Source of the DNA: JAAZNO01 sp964508025
GTDB lineage: Bacteria; Chloroflexota; Anaerolineae; B4-G1; SLSP01
Assembly (NCBI GenBank): GCA_964508025.1
Contig: CAZDSF010000002.1
Location: 1-64,000 of the forward strand
Direction: 5' to 3'
DNA length: 64,000 bases
This document shows, one piece after another, positions 42,461 through 51,425 of this stretch. Position 1 is the first letter of the stretch, and each line of letters begins with the position of its first letter. A program made the translations under genes and the position numbers. The notes below the pieces were generated by a model that made no database searches, was not told the DNA's origin, and worked only from the letters and a program-made list of their open reading frames with translations.

Positions 42461-43494
42461 CACAGTGTAGGCCACTCCAGGAGCAGTGTTTCCATCAGTA
42501 GCCGGGCGTTGGCATTGCGTAACAGATTTGCTTGCGCCGTGGTGAGCGCGCGCAGAATCTGGGCTGTGCTGACGAGGGGCAATTGCGCGGCCAATTGCTC
42601 CAGGATGGCGCGTTTTTCCAGGAACATCAGGGCGGCGGCGTTATCGGTTTGCAGCAACAGTACATCGCGCCACCCCAGTCGCCAGTATTCGAGGGTTTGA
42701 GACAGCAGGGCTGTGTCCTGGCTCAGGGCTTGCGCGATCTCGAAGCGCTCAGGCAGATTCGCTTTTGATACCGCGAGCAGGTGCTCGAAGGCGGTTTCCA
42801 GCTGCTGTAGATAGCTGGGATCGGTGAGCGCCCTGACTGCCCAGCCCATCCGTCCGCCTGAAAGGCGCGCCAGCCGGTAGGCTTCTGTTTCGGCTACGCC
42901 CCACCGCGTTATGAGACCTCGCGCCACGGTATGCACATCCAGGGGGCGCAGCGGCAATTGCTGGCTCCGGGAAACGATGGTGGGCAGCAGCGTCTCTGCA
43001 TCGCTTGCCAGAAGCATGAGGTGCGCGTAAGCGGGCGGTTCTTCCAGGGTTTTGAGGAGCGCATTGCCGGCATTGGGATTCATCAGCTCCACGGCAGGAA
43101 TGATGGCGATTTTGTGAGCGCTTTCATTGGGGGTGAGCGCGAGGAACGCCTCCACTTCGCGGATTTGCTCGATCTTTACGCCGCGCCCGGCCCTTTCTGG
43201 CTCGACCACGCGGAGATCGGGATGATTGCCCGAGGCAACGCGGCGGCAAGCTGTGCAACTGCCGCAGGGACGTTGCGCCGGTTCTGGCGCCTGGCACAAC
43301 AGCGCGCGCGCCAGCCCCAGAGCGAGCGTCTGCTTGCCGGCGCCCTCTGGCCCGGTGATGAGCAGCGCATGGGAGAGCGTGCCTGCTTCGATGGCGTTTT
43401 GCAGCTGTTGCACGGCCCAGTCATATCCGATGATATTCCATTCAGGCAAGTTCGGCCCCTTCAAAAATGGCTCATGAATTGACACGGATTTCAT
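42460..43494 (-). CDS. holB: DNA polymerase III delta-prime-like clamp-loader subunit
   Basis: The 344-aa AAA+ protein has Walker A GPEGAGKQTL, the four-cysteine zinc module CGSCTACRRVASG, a HPDLRVV segment, NAGNALLKTLEEPP (the clamp-loader box) and the arginine-finger motif TIVSRSQ. It is shaped like delta-prime/DnaX, the stationary part of the clamp loader. The middle and end are helical. The start at 43494 lacks an obvious Shine-Dalgarno; a P-loop NTPase precedes it by 12 bp. Confidence 0.9.
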   Translation of the reverse strand: MKSVSIHEPFLKGPNLPEWNIIGYDWAVQQLQNAIEAGTLSHALLITGPEGAGKQTLALGLARALLCQAPEPAQRPCGSCTACRRVASGNHPDLRVVEPERAGRGVKIEQIREVEAFLALTPNESAHKIAIIPAVELMNPNAGNALLKTLEEPPAYAHLMLLASDAETLLPTIVSRSQQLPLRPLDVHTVARGLITRWGVAETEAYRLARLSGGRMGWAVRALTDPSYLQQLETAFEHLLAVSKANLPERFEIAQALSQDTALLSQTLEYWRLGWRDVLLLQTDNAAALMFLEKRAILEQLAAQLPLVSTAQILRALTTAQANLLRNANARLLMETLLLEWPTL

Positions 43495-43506
43495 GGATTG
43501 TATGGA

Positions 43507-44133
43507 TTAGAACGATTCACATTTTTGTGCTGGAATGGTGGACGCTAACACCGGAGCGTTTTCAAGCAAAGGCGCGGTTCCTCGCAGTTCCACGCCGATC
43601 AGGCGCAGTAATGCTTCGAGGAGCGCGTCGCGGTTCTCCAGCGTCACATATACCACTGTAGCGATTGCGGTTGGCAAGTGTGCGAACGCCTCGCCCAGTA
43701 ATTCCGGGCGCACCACCAGCACAGCGGCCCGGCAGCATTCGGCTTGCAGCAGCGACAATACCGGCAACCATCCGCGCCCCAGTTTGAATTCCAATGGCCC
43801 CAGTTCATCTATGACCAGCGCCGCGGCGGGTAAAGCGCGCGTCAGCGAGGCGACGCCGCGCGCGGCAGCTGCGGCATCCATGCGAAAGCGCCCCAATTCT
43901 GCGCCCACCCCATCACCAAAAGGAAGGGTCAGGGCATAACGCGCGCCGCTGTGGATTTCGCTGACTTCGAGATCGTGCGGGCCGGTGTGGGTGGTGAGCA
44001 AACCTGCTACGGTGAGGTGATTGCGTTGCAGGGCAGCGACCAGCTTGCGGCACAGGGTACTCTTGCCAGTCTGCCGTGGGCCGCTGAGCAGAATGATCTG
44101 TGGGGTGAAGTACGTGGGCGTGGAATCGTGCAT
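43507..44133 (-). CDS. P-loop NTPase of the THEP1-like family
   Basis: The protein is about 208 aa, with Walker A SGPRQTGKSTL at residues 18-28, GLLTTHTGPHDLEVSEI resembling the segment after the P-loop in thermophilic NTPases (DUF265), and Walker B ALVIDELGPLEFKLG. The family hydrolyses NTPs; a physiological role is unproven. The start is uncertain: an ATG at 44181 overlaps the stop of the kinase gene and could be coupled to it, and the ATG at 44133 lies close to the conserved domain. I use the latter. Confidence 0.75.
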   Translation of the reverse strand: MHDSTPTYFTPQIILLSGPRQTGKSTLCRKLVAALQRNHLTVAGLLTTHTGPHDLEVSEIHSGARYALTLPFGDGVGAELGRFRMDAAAAARGVASLTRALPAAALVIDELGPLEFKLGRGWLPVLSLLQAECCRAAVLVVRPELLGEAFAHLPTAIATVVYVTLENRDALLEALLRLIGVELRGTAPLLENAPVLASTIPAQKCESF

Positions 44134-44170
44134 GGCGTTGTGTATCGGGCCTTGATGGGCCGCGCGCCCC

Positions 44171-45367
44171 TCAGCTCTCATGCAGGACCACGTCTAGCGT
44201 GAAGCCCTGTTCTGGCGCAGATGTGGTGGTCAATTCGCCGCCAAGCAGCTGCACGCGCTCTCGCAGGCCCACCAGCCCAAAACCGCTGCTCGGCGCCGCG
44301 GCGCCGTGGTCTATACTGACATGGCCCACACCATCATCCTGCACACTCAGTCGCACGCTATCCGGGGCGTAGGTCAACGTTATCGCGGCGTGGCGGGCTT
44401 GCGCGTGCTTGCGCACGTTGGTGAGCGCCTCTTGCCCCACGCGATAGAGCGCCAGCTCCGCCTGCGGCGATAACGCGCGCGCTTCGCCAACCACGGTGAA
44501 CGTCGCGGCAATGTCGGAAGCCTGTAGCGCTTCCACCAGGGCTGCCAGACTCGCGGGCAGGGATTTCCCTTCCAATGGTGATGCCCGGAGCGCTGCCACG
44601 GAACGCCGCACTTCGCGCAGCCCTTCTTTAGTCAACGCCTGAGCGCGTTCCAGCAACGACGCGACGGCGTCTTCTTCGCGCAATACTGCGCGGGCGGTTT
44701 CCAGCTGCATGTTGATGGCCGTGAGGTAATGGCCCAGGCTGTCATGGATTTCGCGAGCCAGGCGATTGCGCTCTTTGGCTGTCGCCAGTTCTTCCGCTTG
44801 CACGGTATACCGCGCCAGCGCCTCGTGGGCTTCTGCCAGATCGTGCGCCAGGCGTTCCACCTGATTGCGCGCGCGGGCTTCATTCATCGCCATTTGGGTG
44901 AAGATGAGGACGAAGACCACGCCCGGTGCGAATGATAGCGACGCCGTCAGCCCTACTTGCCAGCCGTTGGGAATGCCGATGAGCAGACCGAAGATGAGCA
45001 TGGTGGTCACGCTGATGGCAAACATGCCGCCGCGATCAAACAGCACCGCGCTGTGACTGACTAACGGCAACAACAACAGCCAGAATGCGCCGGCGAACTC
45101 TCCCAGCAGGGCGATGGCCGTTGCCAACGGGAGTTGAAACACGAAATAGAGAATTCGGACTCGGAGTGGGGCCGAAAAGATGTAGGTCTCGAAGAGGTAC
45201 GTGCCGATGACGGTGTAAAGGGCGCCCAGACTTACCAGGACGAAAATCCTTGTCGGCGTAAAGGCAATTTCTGCCGCAGTGAAAAGCGATATGTAGGCCG
45301 CTGCCACTACCACAATGAAAGCCCAGTCCGCGGTCTGGAGCAAGCGACGGGCGCCTTTGTTGACCAT
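44171..45367 (-). CDS. Membrane-bound sensor histidine kinase (HisKA_3)
   Basis: The kinase (about 398 aa) has five to six N-terminal membrane helices (residues about 12-165), a coiled-coil linker, a HisKA_3 helix with the phosphorylated histidine in REIHDSLGHYLTA, and an HATPase_c domain (EALTNVRKHAQARH, VQDDGVGH, GFGLVGLRERVQLLGGEL). No response regulator is adjacent, so it is an orphan in this window; the NarL-type regulator at 22.9 kb has its own kinase. AGGAG precedes the start, with a tandem ATG at 45370/45367; I use the second. Confidence 0.88.
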   Translation of the reverse strand: MVNKGARRLLQTADWAFIVVVAAAYISLFTAAEIAFTPTRIFVLVSLGALYTVIGTYLFETYIFSAPLRVRILYFVFQLPLATAIALLGEFAGAFWLLLLPLVSHSAVLFDRGGMFAISVTTMLIFGLLIGIPNGWQVGLTASLSFAPGVVFVLIFTQMAMNEARARNQVERLAHDLAEAHEALARYTVQAEELATAKERNRLAREIHDSLGHYLTAINMQLETARAVLREEDAVASLLERAQALTKEGLREVRRSVAALRASPLEGKSLPASLAALVEALQASDIAATFTVVGEARALSPQAELALYRVGQEALTNVRKHAQARHAAITLTYAPDSVRLSVQDDGVGHVSIDHGAAAPSSGFGLVGLRERVQLLGGELTTTSAPEQGFTLDVVLHES

Positions 45368-45383
45368 CATACTCCTGCACCCG

Positions 45384-47738
45384 CTATCGGCGGGCGAATT
45401 CCGGCAGTGTCGCCGCATAAACCCCGTTGGCGGCGATCATGTACAGCACGCGCGGTTCCTGGCTCACGGCGAGCGCTTCTAGCTGGCGCAGTTGCCCTTC
45501 GCGGGTGCGGAATTGGTGGAGATAGCGACCGTTCTTATCGAGCACGACGATGCGCTCGCTCTGGCGATCTCCCAGGTAGATGCGCCCGGTTTCGGGATGG
45601 GGTTCCACGTACATTAGCGCAGGGCGCAGATTGGCATCCGGCAAGTGCTGCATGGTGAACGTCAAATCTTCGACGCCGGCTAAAAAGGTATGCACAGAGC
45701 CATCTCCCAATAACAGATAGAGCCGCCCATCGAGATGCAGATCGAGCGCAGTTTGGAGTTGCGGCGCACTTCCCGGCGCGAAATAGGGGCGCGGAGGGCT
45801 GTTGTAAAGGCCATTGATAGGCGCATATCTGAACAACTGTCCCTGTTGCCGATCAAGCAGATAGAGCTGATCGCCGTAGGCGCCCATCATTGTCACGGCG
45901 CGCGGGATATGCTCGCCCAACAACTGCTGGCGCGTGATGCTGCTTGGCCCCAACGCCGGCTCGTAGATGTACAGCGAACCGGTATCACTGTAAATCAAGA
46001 CCGCGCCATCGGGATAGCCTGGCCCCGGCGTCATCCATGCGATGTCTACCAGATGTTCCACGGTTACACCTTCAATCATCTGTCCCTGGCGCAGAATGGG
46101 GGTGAGGGCAGCAGAATTTGGGCGGAGGCCATCTTCGGCCAACGGAATGCCCGTCACTTCATTGGTGACAGGGTTGAGCAAATAGATCCACGAGCGCGCC
46201 ACCAACATGCGGCGCGGCGCCGGCGAGACGCCCAGTTCGGTGATTTGGGTGAGCGAGAGCACCGCGGCATTTTCCAGCGCATCGAGATTCAGCCGGGCGT
46301 CATCGCGCAAGGTTTGCGCTCGGCTGTTTTGGGAATCCAGAGCCAGGATTTGCTCAGCCAGCGTCAGCGTGCGACGCCAATCTTCAGTGGTCTGGCTGGT
46401 ATAGGCTCGATTCCAGGCGGCTTCGGCGTCATCTAACAGCGTCGTCGCGCGCGTCGCCCCGCCAAATTGGAAGTAGGTGGTTATGGTGATAAAGATCACG
46501 ATGAGCAGCGATCCCAGTGTCAGGCTGCTGAGCAGCAGCGAGTTCTCCACGGGTGGGACGCGCGTAGCGCGAGCACGTTTGCCGGCGACTTTGCCGGGCA
46601 TCAATGCAACGCCAAACGCTCGTAACAAGGGGCCGACCGTGCGTCGAATTGGAATCTGCGGCAGCGTGAATGTGGGCCGTTTGAGGCGCGGCAAGCGCGC
46701 AGCAATGCTGTCGGTCAAGCTAGCGCGTGGCGCCTCGGAAGTTTCAGCAGCAAATTCCATTGTGGAAGAGGCCGTTTTGATTGGCGATGCTGGTTCTGGC
46801 GGCGGGGGCGCAGATGGCGGTTCTGCCGCCGATTCTGGCGGGGATGGAGGTTTGCGCTTTAGCGCTGGACGGCGCTTGGGCGGTGCTTCTGGCAGGGGCG
46901 GCGCCGGCGCGAGCGGCTCGGTGAACATCACCGTGGATGGCGGGGTGATTGCCACCGTAGTCACCAGCGATTCTGCTGCGGCTGCCGATTCCGCGAGCGC
47001 CACAGAGGCGACAGGCGGCGTTGGCTGTGCGCCTGTGATCGGTTTTGAGGCGAGGTAGGCTTCGGCGGCAGTGACCGGCGCGGCGAGGCAATGCACGAAG
47101 ACGGCGCAGCCGGTGACGCGATTCTCTTGCATGGAGCGGAGGACCTGGTCAATGCTTTGTTGCGGTTCATCGGCAGCCAGCGTCTGCACCCAGAGCGAGC
47201 GGGCTTGCGCTTCGGCGACGCTGGTGGTGGCGAGCAGCAGGGCGCTGCCGGGCGACACCGGCGCATAGCCGATGTGGATCGCGGGCGGCAGGGAGGCGCC
47301 CAGCGGCAGCATGGGCAACGCGCGACTGGGGAAGAGTTCCACTTCACCATCGGGATGATAGAGCAGCACATTGCCCGGCCCTACCTGTCCGAGGAACAGC
47401 TCTTCTTCGTGGAAAACTGCGCAGGTGATGCTGCCGGGCGCAGAGGCGGGCTGGGCAGCGTGGAGATTCTCCTGCATTACGTAGCGATTTGCCTCGGCGA
47501 GCGCGCGGCGCAAGCGCGCCACGATCCCGCCATCCGATTGCCAGTAAGTTTGCGCGGCAATGGTGCGCGTTTCCCGGCTGCGATGCGCCAATCCAGGGCC
47601 TAAATCCACCAGGATCACCAGTTGCTCGCCCGCGTCTGGGGGCGCGCCGCGCGGAGGCGTTGCTAACGTCGCTTCTGGAGCGGATGCCTGCACCCGCGCA
47701 CCATCGTGAAACCGTAGGATCTCGCTATACCGCCGCAT
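45384..47738 (-). CDS. Membrane protein with PP2C-like N-domain and beta-propeller C-domain
   Basis: The protein (784 aa) has a PP2C/SpoIIE-like domain in residues 15-215 (LVILVDLGPGLAHRSRETRT, LGQVGPGNVLLYHPDGEVELF, PGSALLLATTS). The usual metal aspartates are partly changed (LVDLGPG), so it may not be catalytic. A long proline/alanine-rich linker follows (250-365), then one membrane helix (about 418-440, SLLLSSLTLGSLLIVIFITIT) and a C-terminal propeller-like repeat region (LYLLDRQQGQLFRY, GRIYLGDRQSERIVVLD). The start is the ATG at 47738; the frame extends to a TTG at 47768. Role unknown. Confidence 0.7.
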   Translation of the reverse strand: MRRYSEILRFHDGARVQASAPEATLATPPRGAPPDAGEQLVILVDLGPGLAHRSRETRTIAAQTYWQSDGGIVARLRRALAEANRYVMQENLHAAQPASAPGSITCAVFHEEELFLGQVGPGNVLLYHPDGEVELFPSRALPMLPLGASLPPAIHIGYAPVSPGSALLLATTSVAEAQARSLWVQTLAADEPQQSIDQVLRSMQENRVTGCAVFVHCLAAPVTAAEAYLASKPITGAQPTPPVASVALAESAAAAESLVTTVAITPPSTVMFTEPLAPAPPLPEAPPKRRPALKRKPPSPPESAAEPPSAPPPPEPASPIKTASSTMEFAAETSEAPRASLTDSIAARLPRLKRPTFTLPQIPIRRTVGPLLRAFGVALMPGKVAGKRARATRVPPVENSLLLSSLTLGSLLIVIFITITTYFQFGGATRATTLLDDAEAAWNRAYTSQTTEDWRRTLTLAEQILALDSQNSRAQTLRDDARLNLDALENAAVLSLTQITELGVSPAPRRMLVARSWIYLLNPVTNEVTGIPLAEDGLRPNSAALTPILRQGQMIEGVTVEHLVDIAWMTPGPGYPDGAVLIYSDTGSLYIYEPALGPSSITRQQLLGEHIPRAVTMMGAYGDQLYLLDRQQGQLFRYAPINGLYNSPPRPYFAPGSAPQLQTALDLHLDGRLYLLLGDGSVHTFLAGVEDLTFTMQHLPDANLRPALMYVEPHPETGRIYLGDRQSERIVVLDKNGRYLHQFRTREGQLRQLEALAVSQEPRVLYMIAANGVYAATLPEFARR

Positions 47739-47760
47739 GTCGCACCCCGGAGTATCGCGC

Positions 47761-48573
47761 TCATGCAAAATCAGAGCTTGCGATCAATTCCTCTAATTGT
47801 CCAAAATCCGCCCTGGATGTCAGATCCAGGGAGAGTGGTGTAACGGTAACAAAGCCTCGCGCAATCAGCAGATGCACGTCGGAATCCGGCTCCGTGGCGG
47901 CTGGCGTAGGCATGAGCCGATAGCCGGGGCGCGCTGTGTCGCCATTTTCGCGGTCTGGAGCGGTCGGTTCAAAGTAACGCTGCCGCGCTAGCCGCGCCAG
48001 GCGCCAGGGCGTCTGCGGGGTGGCATCGCGGGGCACATTCACATTTAGCACGCTCACATCGAAAGGCATCTGCCGTTGCAGGAGCAGGCGGCTGAAGCGC
48101 GCTGCGAAAGCCTGCGCCGCTGTGTAATCTACGGCTTCACCCCCGGTCAAATGCTGCGAAATCGGCATCGCCAGCGAAATTGCCAGCGCGGGGATGGCCT
48201 CCGTGGCTGCTTCCAGCGCGGCGCCCACAGTGCCAGAGATTGTTACCTCGGTGCTGAGGTTTTCGCCGTAATTGATGCCAGAGACGAGCAGATCGGGCTT
48301 GCGGTCTGCCAGCTCCAGCAGCCCATGCACCACTGCCAGAGCCGGCGTCGCATCCACGGCGTAGGCGCGGATGGGCTGCCCCTGTACTTCGCGCCCGGCG
48401 GATATGAGTCGCCCCGTCACGTGAGGCGGCATGGAGCGCCCCGCGCCGGACCACTGGCGATCGGGGGCGACCACCAGCAGCTCGCCGAGAGGCAACAGCG
48501 CCTCCACTACGGCCCATAGCCCTTGCGACTCGATGCCGTCATCGTTGGTGATTAGAATTAGTGGCTTTGTCAT
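47761..48573 (-). CDS. surE: 5'/3'-nucleotidase SurE
   Basis: SurE hydrolyses nucleoside monophosphates with a divalent metal. The 270-aa protein shows the family motif ILITNDDGIESQGL with the paired aspartates, APDRQWSGAGRSM (the serine/asparagine metal contacts) and LLVSGINYGENLS, GTVGAALEA later. I choose the ATG at 48573, right before TKPLILITNDDG; an ATG three codons upstream is possible. No clear Shine-Dalgarno. It is the first gene of a unit with the propeller protein and the histidine kinase. Confidence 0.94.
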   Translation of the reverse strand: MTKPLILITNDDGIESQGLWAVVEALLPLGELLVVAPDRQWSGAGRSMPPHVTGRLISAGREVQGQPIRAYAVDATPALAVVHGLLELADRKPDLLVSGINYGENLSTEVTISGTVGAALEAATEAIPALAISLAMPISQHLTGGEAVDYTAAQAFAARFSRLLLQRQMPFDVSVLNVNVPRDATPQTPWRLARLARQRYFEPTAPDRENGDTARPGYRLMPTPAATEPDSDVHLLIARGFVTVTPLSLDLTSRADFGQLEELIASSDFA

Positions 48574-48627
48574 CTTCAGCATAAGGATACCACGCAATCA
48601 AAGCCCTGCAAGCTGTGTATAGTGATC

Positions 48628-48655
48628 TTGCTATTCGTGTTGTTCTGCCTATAAT
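48628..48655 (+). promoter_or_regulatory. Promoter of hisS
   Basis: TTGCTA (48628-48633), 16 bp, TATAAT (48650-48655), 37 bp before the start. There is no room for a T-box leader. Confidence 0.7.
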
Positions 48656-48692
48656 CTGCTTAGTGGTGCATTTTGAATCGAGGTGGAATAGC

Positions 48693-49961
48693 ATGGATAA
48701 ATTCACACGGCCCACGGGTACCCAGGATTTGTTGCCCGCCGAGCAGCCTTATTGGGAATACGTTACCAGCAGCGCCGCGATGATGGCGCGGCGCTTTGGC
48801 TATGAGCGCATCGAGACGCCGATTTTTGAGACGACCGCGCTTTTCGCTCGCGGCGTCGGCGGCGCGACGGATATTGTCGAGAAGGAAATGTACTCCTTCC
48901 GCGATAAGGGCGATCATCCGCTCACGCTGCGCCCGGAGTTCACTGCCGGCGTTGCGCGCGCCTACATCGAAAACGGCCTGCATACCCTGCCCAAACCGGT
49001 GAAGCTCTTCTCGCTCGGCCCCATCTTCCGCTACGAACGCCCGCAGGCGGGGCGTTTCCGCCAGTTTCACCAGTTCAATGCGGAGATCTTTGGCGTGCAA
49101 GACCCCATCGCCGACCTGGAAAGCATGTTGCTGGCGTGGGAGCTCTACGCCGGCTGGGACTTCAAGGGGCTATCCTTCCAGCTAAATTCGACCGGGTGTC
49201 CGGTATGCCGTCCCGGTTTTGGCGCCGCGTTGCGCGCGTATTACCAGAGCCGCTTGCACGACATTTGTGAGGACTGCAAACGGCGCCTGGAGACTAACCC
49301 GCTGCGGGTGCTGGATTGCAAGCAAGAGCGTTGCCAGCCGGTGATCGCGGGCGCGCCGCAGAGTATTGCGCACCTGTGCGAGGATTGCGCGACGCACTTC
49401 GCCAGCCTGCGCAGCTATCTGGATGCTCTGGCGCGCCCGTATACCATCAATCCGCGCCTGGTGCGGGGATTGGATTACTACACCAAGACGGTTTTCGAGG
49501 TGTGGGCCGAGGGCATCGGCGCGCAGGCGGCTGTTTGCGGCGGCGGGCGCTACGATGGACTGATTGAACTGCTTGGCGGACGCCCCACGCCGGCGGTTGG
49601 TTTTGCTGCCGGATTGGAGCGCATCATTCTGGTGATGAAGGCGCAGGGGCTCACCCCGCCGGCGCTGCCGGTTCCGCCGGTGTTTGTCGCTTACGCCGCC
49701 GACGCGGCGCGCCCGGTCGCCATTCGCTTGCTGGTGGATCTACGCGCCGCGCACATCGGGGCGCAAATCGCCATGGGGGGCAGTCTCAAGGCGCAATTGC
49801 GGCAGGCGGATAAGGCGCAGGCGCGTTTCGTCTTCATCATCGGCGAAGCGGAACTGGCTCGCGGCGAGGTCAACCTCAAGGATATGGCGGCGGGTACGCA
49901 GACGACGATTGCTCTGGAGACAGCAGCACTGACGGTGGCGGAGGCGCTCGCCGCCGGCTGA
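48693..49961 (+). CDS. hisS: Histidyl-tRNA synthetase
   Basis: The 422-aa class II synthetase has motif 1 around RIETPIFE, motif 2 (LGPIFRYERPQAGRFRQFHQFNAEIFG), the histidine-specific HisA (LVRGLDYYTKTVFEV) and motif 3 (GFAAGLERI), and a C-terminal anticodon domain (VFVAYAADAARPVAIRLL). The internal insertion has the cysteine pattern CPVCRPGF and CEDC seen in many bacterial HisRS. Start 48693 follows GAGGTGG. Length is normal for the family. Confidence 0.96.
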   Translation: MDKFTRPTGTQDLLPAEQPYWEYVTSSAAMMARRFGYERIETPIFETTALFARGVGGATDIVEKEMYSFRDKGDHPLTLRPEFTAGVARAYIENGLHTLPKPVKLFSLGPIFRYERPQAGRFRQFHQFNAEIFGVQDPIADLESMLLAWELYAGWDFKGLSFQLNSTGCPVCRPGFGAALRAYYQSRLHDICEDCKRRLETNPLRVLDCKQERCQPVIAGAPQSIAHLCEDCATHFASLRSYLDALARPYTINPRLVRGLDYYTKTVFEVWAEGIGAQAAVCGGGRYDGLIELLGGRPTPAVGFAAGLERIILVMKAQGLTPPALPVPPVFVAYAADAARPVAIRLLVDLRAAHIGAQIAMGGSLKAQLRQADKAQARFVFIIGEAELARGEVNLKDMAAGTQTTIALETAALTVAEALAAG

Positions 49962-50022
49962 GTGCAGATCGGGGCGGTGTTGGGGAGCGGGGGTGTATTT
50001 GCATCATGTTCAAGGATATGCC

Positions 50023-50889
50023 ATGCAGACGATTGGCCTGATCTATAATCCTCGTGTAGAAGCGGCGATGCCGTTAGCCCGGCAGATTGAAGCCTGGCTG
50101 GCAGAACGCGGCGTCGGCGCGTGGCTGTGTTCTACGCACGACAAACCCTCAGATGGCGCGTGTCTGGTCAAAAGCGACCTTCTGCTCACCCTGGGCGGCG
50201 ATGGCACCATTCTCCGCGCGGCGCCGTTGGCGGCGCCGCTGGGCATTCCCATCCTGGGCCTCAATTTGGGGCGGGTAGGATTCCTCACGGAATGTGAGCG
50301 CGAGCAGTGGGTTACCGTGTTGGAGCGCATTCTCGCCAACGAGGGCAGTATCGAGGAGCGGATGATGCTCCAGGTCACGCACTCGCGCGCGGGCGCTATG
50401 CGGGGGCGGGAGTTTGCGCTCAATGATGTGGTGATCAGCCGAGGCGCGCTTGCCCGTACCGTCCATCTGCTCACCAGCATTGATGGCGCGCTGCTGACGG
50501 AATATGTCGCCGATGCGCTTATTCTGGCGACGGCGACCGGCTCTACCGCCTATTCTTACGCGGTGGGGGGGCCGATTCTTCCGCCGTGGCTCGATAACAT
50601 CGTTGTGGCGCCGGTAGCGGCGCATCTCAGCCTGGATCGGCCCCTGGTGCTCAATGCGCAAGCCGTCATCGAGATTACCGTGCGCGCCGCCATTCCGGGT
50701 ATGGTCGCTGTGGATGGGCGGCTCGCGGGCGAACTGCTCGAAGGCGACTGTGTGCGCGTCGAACGCAGTCCGCTCAAGGCGCGCTTTCTGCGGCTGCGCA
50801 ATCGCGCCGACTTCTATCGCACGCTGGTAACAAGGCTTAGCCCGCGCAATCATACAGAGCCAGCCTCAGAGACGGAAGGCGCAGCATGA
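50023..50889 (+). CDS. nadK: NAD kinase
   Basis: NadK phosphorylates NAD to NADP. The 288-aa protein has the family GGDG motif (LLLTLGGDGTILRAA), LGLNLGRVGFLTE, LNDVVISRG and the glycine-rich nucleotide loop ATATGSTAYSYAVGGPI. AAGGATA lies just before the ATG at 50023; the longer frame starts in hisS-downstream DNA. Its stop overlaps the start of the zinc-finger membrane protein (ATGA). Confidence 0.95.
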   Translation: MQTIGLIYNPRVEAAMPLARQIEAWLAERGVGAWLCSTHDKPSDGACLVKSDLLLTLGGDGTILRAAPLAAPLGIPILGLNLGRVGFLTECEREQWVTVLERILANEGSIEERMMLQVTHSRAGAMRGREFALNDVVISRGALARTVHLLTSIDGALLTEYVADALILATATGSTAYSYAVGGPILPPWLDNIVVAPVAAHLSLDRPLVLNAQAVIEITVRAAIPGMVAVDGRLAGELLEGDCVRVERSPLKARFLRLRNRADFYRTLVTRLSPRNHTEPASETEGAA

Positions 50890-51422
50890 GCTATGATGTC
50901 ACGCTTGAGGACGGGCCGCGTTTTTGCCAGCGCCATCCCAAAACCGAAACTTCATTACAGTGTTATCAGTGCGGCGCGCCTATCTGCCCTCGCTGCGCGA
51001 TGCGCACGCCCGTGGGCTATCAATGCCCCGATTGCCGGCGGGGGCTGAAGCAGCGTTTCGAGCAGGCGCGGCCGCTTGATTATGGCATTGCCATTGTCGT
51101 ATCGCTCGTGCTCGGCGGCATTGCGGGCATCGTGCTGCCGTTCTTCGGCTGGATTACGATCTTCCTCTCGCCGTTATCGGGCACGATTATCGCCGAAATC
51201 GTCTGGCGGCTGGTGAATCGCCGCTTCAGCTCGCACCTTTGGAAGATTGTCGTTGCCGGTATCATCATCGGAACTTTGCCGCATTTCGCCTTTGTGGGGC
51301 TGGGGGCGCTGATGGGATCGGCGGGACAGCAGTTTTTCAGCTGGATACAGCTGCTGTGGCCGCTACTGCACATCGGCATGGCGGTGGGCGCTGCCAGCGC
51401 GCGGCTGCGGTTGGGAAGCTGA
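50886..51422 (+). CDS. Zinc-finger membrane protein
   Basis: The 178-aa protein begins with a zinc-ribbon/B-box-like module: C14, H17, C26, C29, then CPRC and CPDC (residues 34-50), followed by four hydrophobic segments (about 65-90, 93-115, 118-140 and 150-170). The arrangement, zinc finger plus DUF-type membrane helices, is seen in Chloroflexota and Actinobacteria near translation or secretion genes, with no known role. It is coupled to nadK by an ATGA overlap. Confidence 0.7.
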   Translation: MSYDVTLEDGPRFCQRHPKTETSLQCYQCGAPICPRCAMRTPVGYQCPDCRRGLKQRFEQARPLDYGIAIVVSLVLGGIAGIVLPFFGWITIFLSPLSGTIIAEIVWRLVNRRFSSHLWKIVVAGIIIGTLPHFAFVGLGALMGSAGQQFFSWIQLLWPLLHIGMAVGAASARLRLGS

Positions 51423-51425
51423 GCT

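Noticed and set aside
48597..48692. T-box leader for hisS
   Set aside because: The promoter lies 37 bp before the start, leaving no space for one.
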